From: Naganishia liquefaciens
Taxonomy: Eukaryota; Basidiomycota; Tremellomycetes; Filobasidiales; Filobasidiaceae
Direction: 5' to 3'
Assembly (NCBI GenBank): GCA_013423385.1
Contig: BLZA01000019.1
Span: 558,001 to 622,000, forward strand
Length of the DNA stretch: 64,000 nucleotides
Shown here: one piece after another, positions 22,216 to 32,676 of the stretch
Numbering within the stretch: the stretch's first letter is position 1
Layout: the number at the start of each line of letters is the position of its first letter
Position numbers and translations under genes: made by a program
Notes under the pieces: model-generated
Database searches by the model: none
Told to the model about the DNA's origin: nothing
Seen by the model: only the letters and a program-made list of their open reading frames with translations

Positions 22216-24237
22216 CTATCGGTCTGCAAATTCGTGCATATCGCGATCAGCAACTCCAGCAGATGGGTTGCGAACGACAACTTACAGAACTCGTGGGTGT
22301 CGTCTCCCCGCTTGACAGTTTGCTATATATACGCGATTGCGGATCAGTGCAAAGTTCCCGCGCGCTAGCAAGGACGCGAAGACGCGCTTCAAGATTGCCA
22401 GAAACGCGCCGCGCGAATGACGTATCAAAAGACGTACCTTCCATGCTTCCTCAAAGTCAGACGGCAGAATGACTGTAACATAGAATAAAGTCAGCCCACA
22501 GCCACCCGAAATTGGCAAAATACTGACCATATCTATTCTTCCTTACAGCTGCAAGCGTTGCAGCAAAGACGTAAGCGGAAAATCGATCTTCGGCCTGCGG
22601 GCAACGTACCTTGAAGACCCGCTGCCTGACAAATGGAGGCGATCTCTGCTGAACTTAGCCTGTCCGGTCGAGAGACATCTGCGGAGGATGAGACGTCAAT
22701 AATGAATGCCTGCATATCTTCTGTTGTTCCTTACAATCCTCCAAATCCACATCGGGTCCCAGATTCATTTTTGATGTCACCGTCTGGAAAATCAATCGAC
22801 GTTCTCTTCTCGATGGGAAGGGGAATTCAATCTTTCGGTCCAGGCGACCGGGCCGAAGCAGAGCCGGATCAAGGGTGTCTTGTCGGTTGGTAGCCATAAT
22901 GACCTAAAATCGCTTGAATGAGAGTTTGCCCTGCTTCCCTCGCTTGAGTGTACTTACCTTGACGTTGTCCCCCTGATCGAAACCGTCCATCTGGTTCAAA
23001 AGCTCTAGAAGGATTCGCTGAACTTCTCGATCGGCACCCGTCTGAGCGTCGAATCGCTTGGTGGCGATAGCGTCGACTTCGTCAATGAAAATGATACAGG
23101 GCGAATTTTCCCGGGCCATTCTGAAAACATCTCTGACCATTCGCGGGCCCTGTATGCGCGAGCGATGAGTCCGCTTGCATCATCTCATGGCAATGCTAAC
23201 ACATACCTCTCCCAAGTATTTCTGCACGAATTCGCTTCCGACGACACGAATGAAACTGGCGGTGGTGGCATTCGCGACAGCCTTGACCAACATCGTTTTT
23301 CCAGTTCCTAACGGGACAATGTGAGCAGGAATGGGAAAGCGGGTTGAATAGTCCCTCACCTGGTGGACCATACAGCAGAACACCTCGAGGAGGATCGATA
23401 CCGATCTTGCGGTACAGATCATGCTGCAGAGGCAGACTTCAGCACGGGCTCAACAGTATCTCTTGATGCATGATCTCATACCTGTGTCAAGGGCAATTCG
23501 ACCGCTTCCCGAATCTCCTGCTTTTGCGCATCCAGACCACCGACGTCCTCGTATCTTACATCAGGCTTCTCATCCGTTCCAAGCATGGAAATCGATGAGT
23601 CAGCCTCTGGTGGTAGAATGTCGACGAGGGCATTCGAGTGCCGATGCAAGGCGACGGAAGATGATGGCTTGAGCAGCTCTCGGTCGAGCGTTGACAGAAT
23701 TCGCACAACGTAGTTTGAACCTACAGCCAGGCAGATAAGGAGTCAGCGGAGACGTGTGGCGGTACTGAACTTGACGAGCCGCTGCATACCGGTAGTACTT
23801 CCCACGATTCCTCGCTGCTCATCCACCGGCTCCAGGAATTGTCCAATGACCAATGGTACACTCTTGATCCGCTTGACCTCCTCCTGAGCTCGAAGAAGCT
23901 CCCGCCTCAGGTTGTGCGTTTCATAGAGAATGTACTCCTGGAGGCAGATGAACGCGGATCAGAAGACCGCCTGCATGAAGACGGTCAACAAACCTCTTGC
24001 AGTCCCAGGAATTCTCGATGAGCCTCAAGCTTTTTCCATTTGGTGTATAACTCCTCGTCACCTGTCGGCAAGGAGCTCAGCAGCGAATGTTTCTCGCTGA
24101 CCTCTGCCTGAAGAGTGGGTTCCTGTGTTAAAGCAATTGTTGGAGCAAGCCAAGGTCAGAAGTGTTTTAAGAGAAACAATTTGCGTGTGGCGAAGATCAC
24201 TTACCTCCTTCTTGATTTCTATGCCGAGCTGCTCCAT
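22216..24237 (-). CDS. RPT3: 26S proteasome regulatory ATPase Rpt3
   Basis: Thirteen exons on the minus strand (24237-24205, 24122-23994, 23937-23790, 23720-23482, 23423-23360, 23307-23207, 23149-22958, 22903-22735, 22678-22610, 22548-22528, 22472-22438, 22322-22286, 22223-22216) give 414 residues. Rpt3 is one of six AAA ATPases at the base of the 19S particle, unfolding substrates into the 20S core. Order of parts: coiled-coil N end ([15 protein letters not shown]), OB segment ending [16 protein letters not shown], Walker A GPPGTGKT split by an intron, Walker [28 protein letters not shown], sensor [21 protein letters not shown], and C-terminal EFYR, a HbYX-type tail that docks into the 20S ring. 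[10 protein letters not shown] and the [10 protein letters not shown] region identify Rpt3 among the six. Splitting into 13 exons, one of 21 nt, is extreme. Confidence 0.96.
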
Positions 24238-24513
24238 GGCTGATCTCTTCTCACAACCCGATGTAAAGATGTTCCCGTACTAGGTCTGATACGCTGATCG
24301 GACCAAGCGATGTCTGCGAGCCATCAAATGCAACCGTCTCAACGACTCATCAGCTTCGCATCCTGATGACAATCGCGACCCATGAGTCATTCGCGCGGCG
24401 ATCGAGTTGAGCATGTCCATGAATGCGCACCTACTTACGCTCCTGCTTTCGTGTAGACATCTTGTTCGGCATGTAGATCCCCCCCCGTTGGAACACGAGG
24501 TCGCTCAAGATCA
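24238..24513. promoter_or_regulatory. Bidirectional promoter RPT3/ELF1 with AP-1/Gcn4-type site
   Basis: Only 276 bp separate the two start codons. A perfect palindromic ATGAGTCAT lies at 24382-24390, the consensus for bZIP factors of the Gcn4/AP-1/Yap class. Other TGAT/TGAC-rich words surround it. Control of proteasome genes by stress bZIP factors is plausible but not shown. Confidence 0.55.
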
Positions 24514-25640
24514 ATGGGAAAACGAAAGTCCTCCAAGGTAAGTCAATGCCTTTGCCCCCTGCGTGTACTCATCTCGATCTTCCGTTGATGTCCTCGTCTT
24601 CGCGCCATAGAAACCGGTCGTCAAGAAGGGCAAGTCTGACCTTAAAGCCAAATTCATGGCGTGTCACGGAGATGCTAACACGATCCGCTGCACTTTCTGA
24701 TAGGCGCTGGTCCGCTCGGTGAGCACACCTCGTCCTCCTGGATGCGGATATCCGGACTGACTTTCCGTCATTGTATCAGCCACGAGCTTCGACTGTATCT
24801 TCTGTTCATCAGAAAACAAAATCACAGTATCGTTGTGAGTGATGGCATCCTCGCACCCAAAGAATCTCTCGGATTGATCCATTCGACCTCCTCGTAGCGA
24901 TAAGAAAGCTTCGCGGGCGCATTTGGTGTGCGCCGAATGCGGCGAGACATGGGCAAGGGACATGAAGAGTGAGGCTGGATCGTCCCATCGAACGCTGACT
25001 TTTGGCTCACAATCAACATCGTGCCTTCAGGGCCAAGAGATGAGCCTGTAGATGTGGTGAGTCTCAGTCTGCAGTGCAATTCATATCCAAGCTGACGGCA
25101 CCAACCCTCTACAGTATTACGAGTATGATCATGCAGATTCAACATCGCCTTTCTCCTACTGAAATTGCCCTGCCTCGCCTCTCCATAGCTGGATTGATGA
25201 AGCGGAAGAGATCAGACTGAGGGAAGAAGCGTGAGCATCCTTTTTCAGAGCCAAGTCACAAGATCCTTGTCTAAATGTGCTTGAACAGCCGTGCAAGAGA
25301 AAGGGCGGCAGCATCCCGCAGCATGCTGCAGTCCCGACGCCGCTCCGCATCACCGAGGCGCGACAAAGATCGTAGTCAGGGCAGTCGCAGACGAGCCGGC
25401 TACACTGATGATGAAGATGAGGAGGACGAAGATGAAGGAGAAGAGGATGCGCGAGGCGGGGGCGGAAGACATGGCAATCGAAGGAGCGCACCTCCTGATA
25501 GCGATGAGAGCGAGGAAGATGACAGCAGGTCGAAGCAGAGGAAAAAGTCCTCCGCGCAGTCTGCGCCTCGACCTGCCGCCAAGGGCCGCACGAGCGAATT
25601 CCAGGTATCGGACGAGGAAGACGATGACGATTACGAATAG
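24514..25640 (+). CDS. ELF1: Transcription elongation factor Elf1 (ELOF1)
   Basis: Eight exons (24514-24537, 24611-24660, 24787-24834, 24898-24968, 25031-25056, 25115-25122, 25189-25230, 25289-25640) give 206 residues. Elf1 rides on RNA polymerase II, helps passage through nucleosomes and takes part in transcription-coupled repair. Visible parts: basic MGKRKSS start, zinc ribbon from CIFC and CAEC, then DEPVDVYYDWIDEAEE, the conserved helix that contacts the polymerase. About 100 further residues, Arg/Ser-rich then strongly acidic (TDDEDEEDEDEGEE), extend beyond the ~85-residue animal protein, as in yeast. One exon is only 8 nt. The intron 24661-24786 (126 nt) has a weak GTGTCA donor and leaves a few extra residues before the first Cys pair; a further small exon may be hidden there. 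Confidence 0.88.
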
Positions 25641-25816
25641 ACGTCTCATGCGGTCCGACTGTCAGTCAATTAACAATCTCACCGCTATTACGAACACGAC
25701 GCCGACGTTGCCAATGCCCAGCAGCCTAATGTGAGCGTATCCGACGTATATACACTGTACACCTTCGAGAAAAGACCAAGCTCTTTGGGAGCGATGTCAT
25801 TCTTACCTATATGATT
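25641..25816. other. Short convergent intergenic region
   Basis: Shared 3' region between ELF1 and the GPI-protein gene; nothing coding seen. Confidence 0.5.
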
Positions 25817-26920
25817 CTACAGCAATACGGCGGAACCCACTACTGCCGACAAGGCGCATACCAGTAGCCGCTCCGTCGCTCCGGTCAGAACGTGATCTGC
25901 CATACCGGCGCTTGAGAAAGGAGAGATGGGAGCTGCCGCCCCCTGTCCCGCCGGATTCGGGCTCAATTGCGGGGGCATGGCGGAACCCTGCGGGTTGTTG
26001 AAGTTGGGCAGCGGAGTTCCAGATCCGCTGGGTGGCCCTTCGCCGACATGAGCCATTGCAGCCGCGCCCATGTAAGGCGAAGACGCTCCACCGGTGCTGC
26101 CCTGAGGGGTGCCCATCCACCCAACAGCCGATGGCGAGCCTTGGGAAAAGAGGGCGGAATCAGGCCTTCCAGGTTGTGCAGTCGAACCTACCAGTGCAGC
26201 GGTATGTGTCCAGGCTGGTGCTAAGCCGGGGGGTGAGCTCGAGGTGGGAGGAGACACAGTCGGAGCTGGGGGTGACCCTTGTCTCTGGCAATCACGGCAG
26301 TCGGTAGAGTCGTGCTTTCCGCCATCTGTCCACGTAGTGACAGGTCCGGAAATTGTCGTTGCACTCGTCTGGACGGGTTGCGTCTCTGTCCAAAAGCTAG
26401 TTGAGGTGCCGGTCCGTACAAACGTATAGGTCTCTTCTTGATGCCAGGTCTTGGATTTGATTTCGGGTGCAGGAGTCACTAGCCAAACGGTTACCGTCGC
26501 AGCCCCCTGAATGTGCTCGGTCGATGTCTGGACCTCGGTTGACCAAAGAGTGAGTGTGGATGTTTGACTGTCAATCACGGTTGTAGTCGTTGTGCACGAT
26601 ACGATCTTGGTAGTTCTGCGAGTAAAGGGAAGGAAGTCCCAATGTCATTGTCATCTTCTCGAGCAAATAAGAGAAGATAAAACGCACGCCATAGTCGTGG
26701 TTACTGCGATAGGGACTTCGGGCCCGGCCGTAATCTCTGGACATGTCTCGCCTTCGTTGCATCTCTTTGCAAGGGCGATATCGCTGTCTGTGACGATGAA
26801 CGACGAGCTCATCGATGTTCTGGTAGGAGCCGTGGTGACCATTGCGACCGAGTTCACAGCGGCTGCTCGGCAAGACGATGCCAACCCTGCGATTATGGCG
26901 AGTGAGAATATTAATCGCAT
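25817..26920 (-). CDS. Secreted, probably GPI-anchored Ser/Thr/Pro-rich protein
   Basis: Two exons on the minus strand (26920-26688, 26615-25817) give 343 residues. The N terminus MRLIFSLAIIAGLASS is a clear signal peptide. The middle is Thr/Ser-rich with repeated TTT, VTVW and TETQP words, typical of O-mannosylated cell-wall proteins, with two Cys pairs (CNEGETC and CRDC). The C terminus is Pro/Gly-rich, then ends in a hydrophobic stretch (LLVCALSAVVGSAVLL) with no cytosolic tail, as expected for GPI addition, probably at a small residue near ADHVLTGA. An ATG 24 nt upstream exists, but it would put a charged segment before the signal peptide, so I took the second. No catalytic domain is recognised. 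Confidence 0.8.
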
Positions 26921-27796
26921 TGTGCGATGCTGAATGGGGAACACAAGGATTGCCAGGGGTGAGTGGAATGGGAGTTGTAATATCGAAAGCTCCTGCCCTT
27001 CTGAGCGGCAACGCCTTCCTCAAGCATATATCAAGGCTCGTAAATGGGCCGTTAGCAGACTTGACTCCCCGCCCCCTTCTAAGCTTGTCACAGAACGCCT
27101 TCTCCTTTCGGGAAGTGTCAAAGGAGCGCCTCGGGCTTCATGTCTGCTGTGAATGGTGACAGTATGCGAGCTGGCCGCTGCTCCACGACCGTCTCCTTTG
27201 ACATGTTGCTGAATATCACTATTGTCAGCGCACGTTTGCAAGGCAAGTCAGTATTCAACCCTTTCGGATCACCATCGAGACACGCCACGACGAAGGTCAA
27301 CCTCATGGCTCTCGAAGTGTTAGTATGCTGTATGTCGTTAATCACGTAGTGGTCGGCGGTAGTATCGGTGAGCTTGGCAATCAGCTCTATGTTCGAATGC
27401 AAGTGTCTTCATAATCGGCGGCCTGACGAAGTTCGGGCAAAGAGCACTCGATGAGGCGAATTCCCGGACAGATGCACACACGCCGGTCAACTTACTGATG
27501 ACAAGTCGCGAGATTTGTGGAATAAGATATAGTCGGCTTGCCTACTCATCCGTAGTATGACGGTTGCCATGCATGCTCGAGCGGTTCGAACGCATCATGG
27601 CATAGTATTCTTGCCTCAGGTGCCAGTTCGCTTTCAGTCTTTAAAAGAGCATCATCAACAGCTACAACGAAAAGTCCTCATGTCATGTTCCAGCATGCGT
27701 TTGGCGTAACTTTTTATGAGAGTTCAGATCGACAGGTCTGACCGCCAGCATGGGTAATGGTCATGTCAGGTCAGAACGTTGACAAAAAAAAGTTTT
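26921..27796. other. 0.9-kb stretch without a confident gene
   Basis: Frames up to ~100 codons occur on both strands, but none resembles a protein or joins well by splicing. It contains the divergent promoter of the GPI-protein gene (left) and flank of the tRNA (right). A run of T on the minus strand just past the tRNA 3' end (27782-27796) is the expected RNA polymerase III stop. Confidence 0.5.
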
Positions 27797-27884
27797 CTCC
27801 CACGGGGGGTCTCGATCCCCCGACGTTCAGATCTCTAGATCAAGTCGTAAAAGTCTGACGCTCTACCAACTGAGCTACGCGGGA
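27797..27884 (-). tRNA. tRNA-Lys(UUU) with 15-nt intron
   Basis: On the minus strand the acceptor stem TCCCGCG pairs with CGTGGGA (one G-U). The D arm is GCTCAGTTGGTAGAGC, the T stem is GGGGG/CCCCC with loop ATCGAGA, and the anticodon stem is TCAGA/TCTGA. The loop reads CTTTTA, so the anticodon is TTT at 27851-27849. A 15-nt intron occupies 27847-27833, directly after position 37 as in all nuclear tRNA introns. Oligo-T follows the 3' end. Good agreement with fungal tRNA-Lys. Confidence 0.95.
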
Positions 27885-28910
27885 CTTGCTGTAGATAGCT
27901 TGGCATGTTCTAATCCTACGCTGTCAAAAAGCAGACAGGCTGTTAGAAGCTTCGCGTCATCAGCTGTGTCACCGGTTACGCAGCTGCTTACGCGTAAGTC
28001 ACCGAAGCTGCCATCGGAATGCAGAAAGCGAAGAAGGCGAGTATCGCAAAAAGTCTCGGAGGAACACAGCCTTTTACGAGCTTTTTTCTTCTCTCTGTCT
28101 GTGCTCGTAATGTCGTCATTTGCTTGAGTAGCCTCCTCTTCGCTGCCTTCGAGAAGTTGTCAACTGCAGTACCTTCACACTGCTCCATCACGTCCGCGAT
28201 CCTCTGCACAACACTCTCACCAAATTTGCAGTCTTAGTCTTGTGTGAGCTCTTATGCAGCTTGCCGCCTTGAGCCAAGGTGAACGAATTGGCTGAGCATG
28301 GCTGACGTGTACCCCGGTTGCGAGTCTCGACTTGAGCTGCGGGAGTGCTGCGGCCTCCCCGGCCTAGTACTCTGGAACCAATTTTGATCAGGTCCCGCAG
28401 GAGATTTCATCCCGCAGGAGGTTTCACAAAGCTTCTCACAGTCATCGCTTGGTAGACACGTTCGAGCTCGCGTCTGAGTGCTTGCAGCTACGTAGCCGAA
28501 GACAGTTTCCTTGACCACTGAGGGCCCGAACGTCGGGCATCTCGAGGCCGTAGGATGCTTCGATTACGCGAAGTCGGAGGTTGAATCTTAGTCCGTATTC
28601 GCATATTCGAACGCACGATATCGCTGCCCAACTCAAAAGATCTGTGCCGTGCTTCTTGAATTGGTTTCAAAACCTGCTACATCTACCTCGCCGTAATTTC
28701 GCTAGCTCGCCTATAGCTGTCTCAGCTCACTCTCACTCATCGCTCTTCGATACGCAAATCTTGGCGGATCGAGTGCACTATCGGAGGATCCAAATATCGA
28801 CGTGCAACCCTCGCTTCGCCCAAGGCTCGTCCTTGACCCGTTCCGTGACGACCGTACTATATACCCATAGCGATACTGTGGTCGTTCTGGCAGCGGAAAT
28901 TGGCTTCCCC
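27885..28910. other. 1-kb stretch with one weak minus-strand reading frame
   Basis: A minus-strand frame open from 28233 to 27988 has protein-like composition in its first half (MEQCEGTAVDNF... then Lys/Arg/Leu-rich), but no start exon or homologue could be found. The rest, 28240-28910, is probably the promoter of the glycosyltransferase gene. Confidence 0.4.
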
Positions 28911-30444
28911 ATGGCGTCTAGCCGTATCATGTTGCACGATTCCAAAGAACAAGGACACCAGCACATCCCTTCTGTCACCCGCCGGCCGTCGCTCACGGCC
29001 TTGCAGGTGAGCCAGCACTCATGAGCGTCTGAAGCCATATTAAGTGTCTGTCTTCAGCGTCATGTCCCTTCACCACTACGCCATCTTATGACTGCGATAT
29101 GCCTCTTCGGATCTGGTCTTCTGCTCGGAATGCACTACCCCTTCTTTCTCTCCGTTTACACTCGGCGCCCCGACTATGACCTCGTCTCGCTGCTACCAAG
29201 ACGGCTACCTCCATTGCCCGAGACGATGGTTCCGCCAATAGCTGGACTACCGGCGCCTCAGCCCGAGATCCCGAACATCGTCCACTACGTCTATGGCCTC
29301 AAGCCGCCATCAGGATCATCCGAGGAAGGCCCAGAGTTTCCGTACTTTGCGTACCTCGGTATGCGATCGGCAATGACAGTCCTAAGACCGGAAAAGATCA
29401 TGTTCCACTGCCGATACGAACCCACGGGATATTGGTGGGATCAGGTTCTGAACTGGGAGGGCTGGATTGATGAGAGGGACGGGGGGAAGCGAAAGGGCTT
29501 GGTACAGGTGATGCCGGTGCGGGATGTGGAGTACATCGGTACACGACAGCGACCCGTGACGCATGTAAGTCTTTTACGAGCCGTGACCAATTAAAGTTTA
29601 ACAACCACACCCAGTACGCCCACAAAGCAGATATCCTTCGCTTGGAAATGTGAGTGTGCGCTCTGAAGGTAACCCGGTCGTCGCGCCTGACTCGACCTCT
29701 ACAGACTGCAGGAGCATGGGGGAATCTACCTGGACATCGACACGATTATCCTCAAGCCCTTCCGCGAAGCATCTATCATGATGCAAGATACCGTGCTTGG
29801 AATGGAGGCGAAGCATCTCAGCATAACACATGGAAAGGCATCGGACGACGAGATGGATCCAAAGGGTCTATGTAACGCCATCATCGTCGCCAGACCGCAA
29901 AGTATATTCGTCAAGCGGTGGCTGGACAGTTATGAAGAGTTCGACAACAGGCAATGGGCCGACCATTCCGTTGTGAGTTTTCCTTCAAACGATATCGCAT
30001 ACGCTATTCCGATCTCACTCAAATCTCGTAGCGGATACCGTGGGCCCTCGCTCAGCTGTATCCAACGACGGTCACAGTTCTCTCTGAAAGGGCATTCTTC
30101 TGGCCGATGTGGAGCCCGGACCACATCGACGCTGTGTATGTCAAGAGTACTTACAACTTTGAATCAAGCGGCCAATTAGCGTGAGTCTGCACTACGTATC
30201 CCTAGTCACAATCGCTGAACGACGGTTTCACTCCAGCTATCACCTCTGGGAGAGCATGGCAAAGAAACACCTGGCCGTCCTCAATCCCAGCACGATAAAG
30301 TCGCATAATACATCCTTCACCCGCATGGCTTCCCGGTTCATGGCAGCGGACGAAGAGGCAAGATGGCAACGCCACCTCGAAGGCAGCAAAGAAAACCTTT
30401 TAAGATCGTTGCCGACTTCCCATCGGCCGACTTTTGTATATTAA
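28911..30444 (+). CDS. Type II membrane glycosyltransferase, GT32-like DXD family
   Basis: Six exons (28911-29006, 29058-29564, 29615-29649, 29705-29972, 30032-30180, 30237-30444) give 420 residues. A short cytosolic tail and one hydrophobic anchor (LMTAICLFGSGLLLGMHY) begin the protein, the layout of Golgi transferases. The catalytic part begins IPNIVHYVYGLK and carries KADILRLEIL..HGGIYLDIDT, the Gly_transf_sug (PF04488) signature whose DxD binds the metal and sugar nucleotide. Later SGQLAYHLW is a typical closing segment. Donor and acceptor sugars cannot be told from the sequence. GT32 members in fungi include mannosyltransferases of glycoproteins and of inositol-phosphorylceramide. KEI1, for sphingolipid synthesis, is the next gene on the same strand. 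Confidence 0.85.
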
Positions 30445-30960
30445 CGACACCTGAGCATAAGCAAGCCCTTCTCTCACTCGCCACGACCTGCTATTGCGTC
30501 AAGCTCAGCATCACGATTAATCAAAGTTTACCGTTGTACTGGAACATTACCTCTACTGAAATTGTGACCAATCAAGTACAATATTGTTTAAGACTGAATC
30601 ATGAGAGCCCGACTCGATAATGCCACTTGGGTCAGGAAGATCAAAGTATGCAATGGCGCCAATCATGCTGCCAGTGCTTGCGCTCAACCCGCTGACCTTG
30701 GGACTACTGGTTTTGAACGGAGCAGTGATTGATAAAGACGGTCGCGCTCTAATGCGCGCTAAATTAAAAGTGATCGCAAGCTGCATGCGTCACTTCGACA
30801 ATGTTTGGAGAGGTGGAAAGTCCGTGGACACCGTCGCAGTCTACTGAGATATAGCTCACGCTGCCTTCGCTACCTACGCTACCTACGCTGCCTACGTTGC
30901 ACATCATTTTTGCGATTGCAAGGTTGCCAACATCCCGCATCTTCCCTGGCAATTCGTGCG
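30445..30960. other. Intergenic, KEI1 promoter
   Basis: No gene seen; AT-richer than the flanks. Around 30863-30900 there are three or four imperfect copies of CTACGCTAC/CTACGTTGC. Confidence 0.5.
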
Positions 30961-32042
30961 ATGCAACAACCTTCGGCCGTCTTCAATTCGTTTTTGGGCG
31001 TGCTTGACATTAAGTCGGGTATGTATTTCCTACTCGCTAGTTTGGATGATCGTGTCTAACAACATCCTCACCGATATGTTCGATAGGTGCAGAGATAATA
31101 CTTCTCTTTGGTGCAAGTCGTTCGTGCACTCCCGGCTGGTCAACTTCACTGATCACCACCTACACATACAGGTGCTGAACAAGGTCGCTGGGGTCTATGG
31201 CTTGCTTTCAGCTTTCACTGGAGGAACAATTGGACAGCTCAGCTTTTACATCTACTCGACGGCGTCTCTGGCTGTTCTAGTATGGGGAATTCGAGCAGTT
31301 TCAGCAGTAAGAGGATACGGCGAGTTCTGGAAGCAGTCTCTGACCGTTGCCGTTCACCAGGAATCATCATCAAAAGTCCTCAAACTATGTCATCTATACG
31401 TCGTTGACCACATCATCCAGACGGTTTACACTTTGGGATTCGCACGGCACTACTGGTATGAGATACCACACGATGGCAGACGGGTGGCCAATTCCGAGGC
31501 GCAGCAAGATTTGATCCGGCTGGCCGTTTCGCGAGGCGAGGTCAGCGACAAGATGCCGGACAACATTGGAGAAATTGCAAGAGGACTCTGGGAAAAGGAG
31601 CAGGGCTTCGCGATGATGGTCTTGTTCGCGTCTTGGTTGATAAAGGTAAGTACTTGGCGGCTGTCGTGAGCACATGCGCTCAATCTGCACTCTCCGGCAG
31701 ATCTACTTCATCCTGGTATTGTACTCCTACGCATCGCATCTGCTCTCAAACACGTACCACACTCTGCCATTATCGTCCTCGAGCTCAAATCCCAATCGTC
31801 AATCTGCCAAAGATCAATACGCCTCTACAGCACCAGCCGTGCCAACAAATCCCGCATACGAAGGCTCGCTCGATGCCCGAGAGACTGGGAAACGCTTAGC
31901 AGCACTGAAGGAGACGGAAGAGGAGGTCGCGCATGCCGAGGCCGACTTTCAATGGGATAGCGACGAGGAAGCCACCGAGACTTCGCGGATGAATGGGGGA
32001 AGTGGTTCCAAGGGCAAGGGCAAGGCGGTAGAGGTGCAATAG
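30961..32042 (+). CDS. KEI1: Inositol phosphorylceramide synthase regulatory subunit Kei1
   Basis: Four exons (30961-31018, 31087-31112, 31172-31645, 31701-32042) give 299 residues. Kei1 partners Aur1 in the Golgi to make inositol phosphorylceramide from ceramide and phosphatidylinositol, the target of aureobasidin A. The family pattern (PF08552) is seen as FLGVLDIKSG, LNKVAGVYGLLSAFTGG, QLSFYIYS, and later GFAMMVLFASWLIKIYFILVLYSY, giving about four membrane helices. The C tail is soluble, Ser/Glu/Lys-rich and ends GKGKAVEVQ. The second intron (31113-31171) must use a GC donor (GCAAGT): no GT in the right phase exists there, while the GC site joins FG to VLNK exactly as the family requires. 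Confidence 0.9.
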
Positions 32043-32676
32043 GGCGATGATTGCCCCTTACACCAGGGTTCACGTGTATTGAGGGGCATATTGATGACTG
32101 TAATACGAGATCAGAACGCTCGTGCTCGCGAATCACGCTCCTCTTCGGGGTGCGCTCTTGCACGACGCAAGCAGCTTTGCATGATGATGGGCGCGTGATT
32201 CTCGATATCTTCCGGATCATGCCTCGTCACAACGGCAAATGCCGTGATCATTGATCCGTCTCTAACCGCTATCGACAAGTCAATCAAGATGCGAATCAGA
32301 TCTGCAATTAAGACTTTCATCAAACTGGTGGAGATCGGCCGGCCCCGCGCGAGCGACGCGTATTAAAGCACCGCCCGGAGCCAGATCTGTCCGTTACAGA
32401 AACAGCTCGCCGCTGCTGTCAGCCAGAAGTGCACCCCTTCCTCTGCGATGAAAGGAGGTCGTCGAAGTGGTGTAACTACTATCCTTTACTGGGCTTGAAG
32501 AAATCTACTCCTTTGAACATCGCTGGACCGATTGCCCGCTTCCAAGGCACCCGAGCCGAGACAATCTAGCATCAACGTCAACGTCACCAAGATCCGTCAC
32601 TGGCCACTCCCGACTTCGTTCCAGTCTGGCTCGTATTCAGTCATAATTAACAGCACCGAAGACCTACGCTTGTAGC
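32043..32676. other. 0.6-kb intergenic region
   Basis: No gene or RNA gene seen. It must contain the KEI1 3' end and the promoter of the next gene. Confidence 0.5.
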
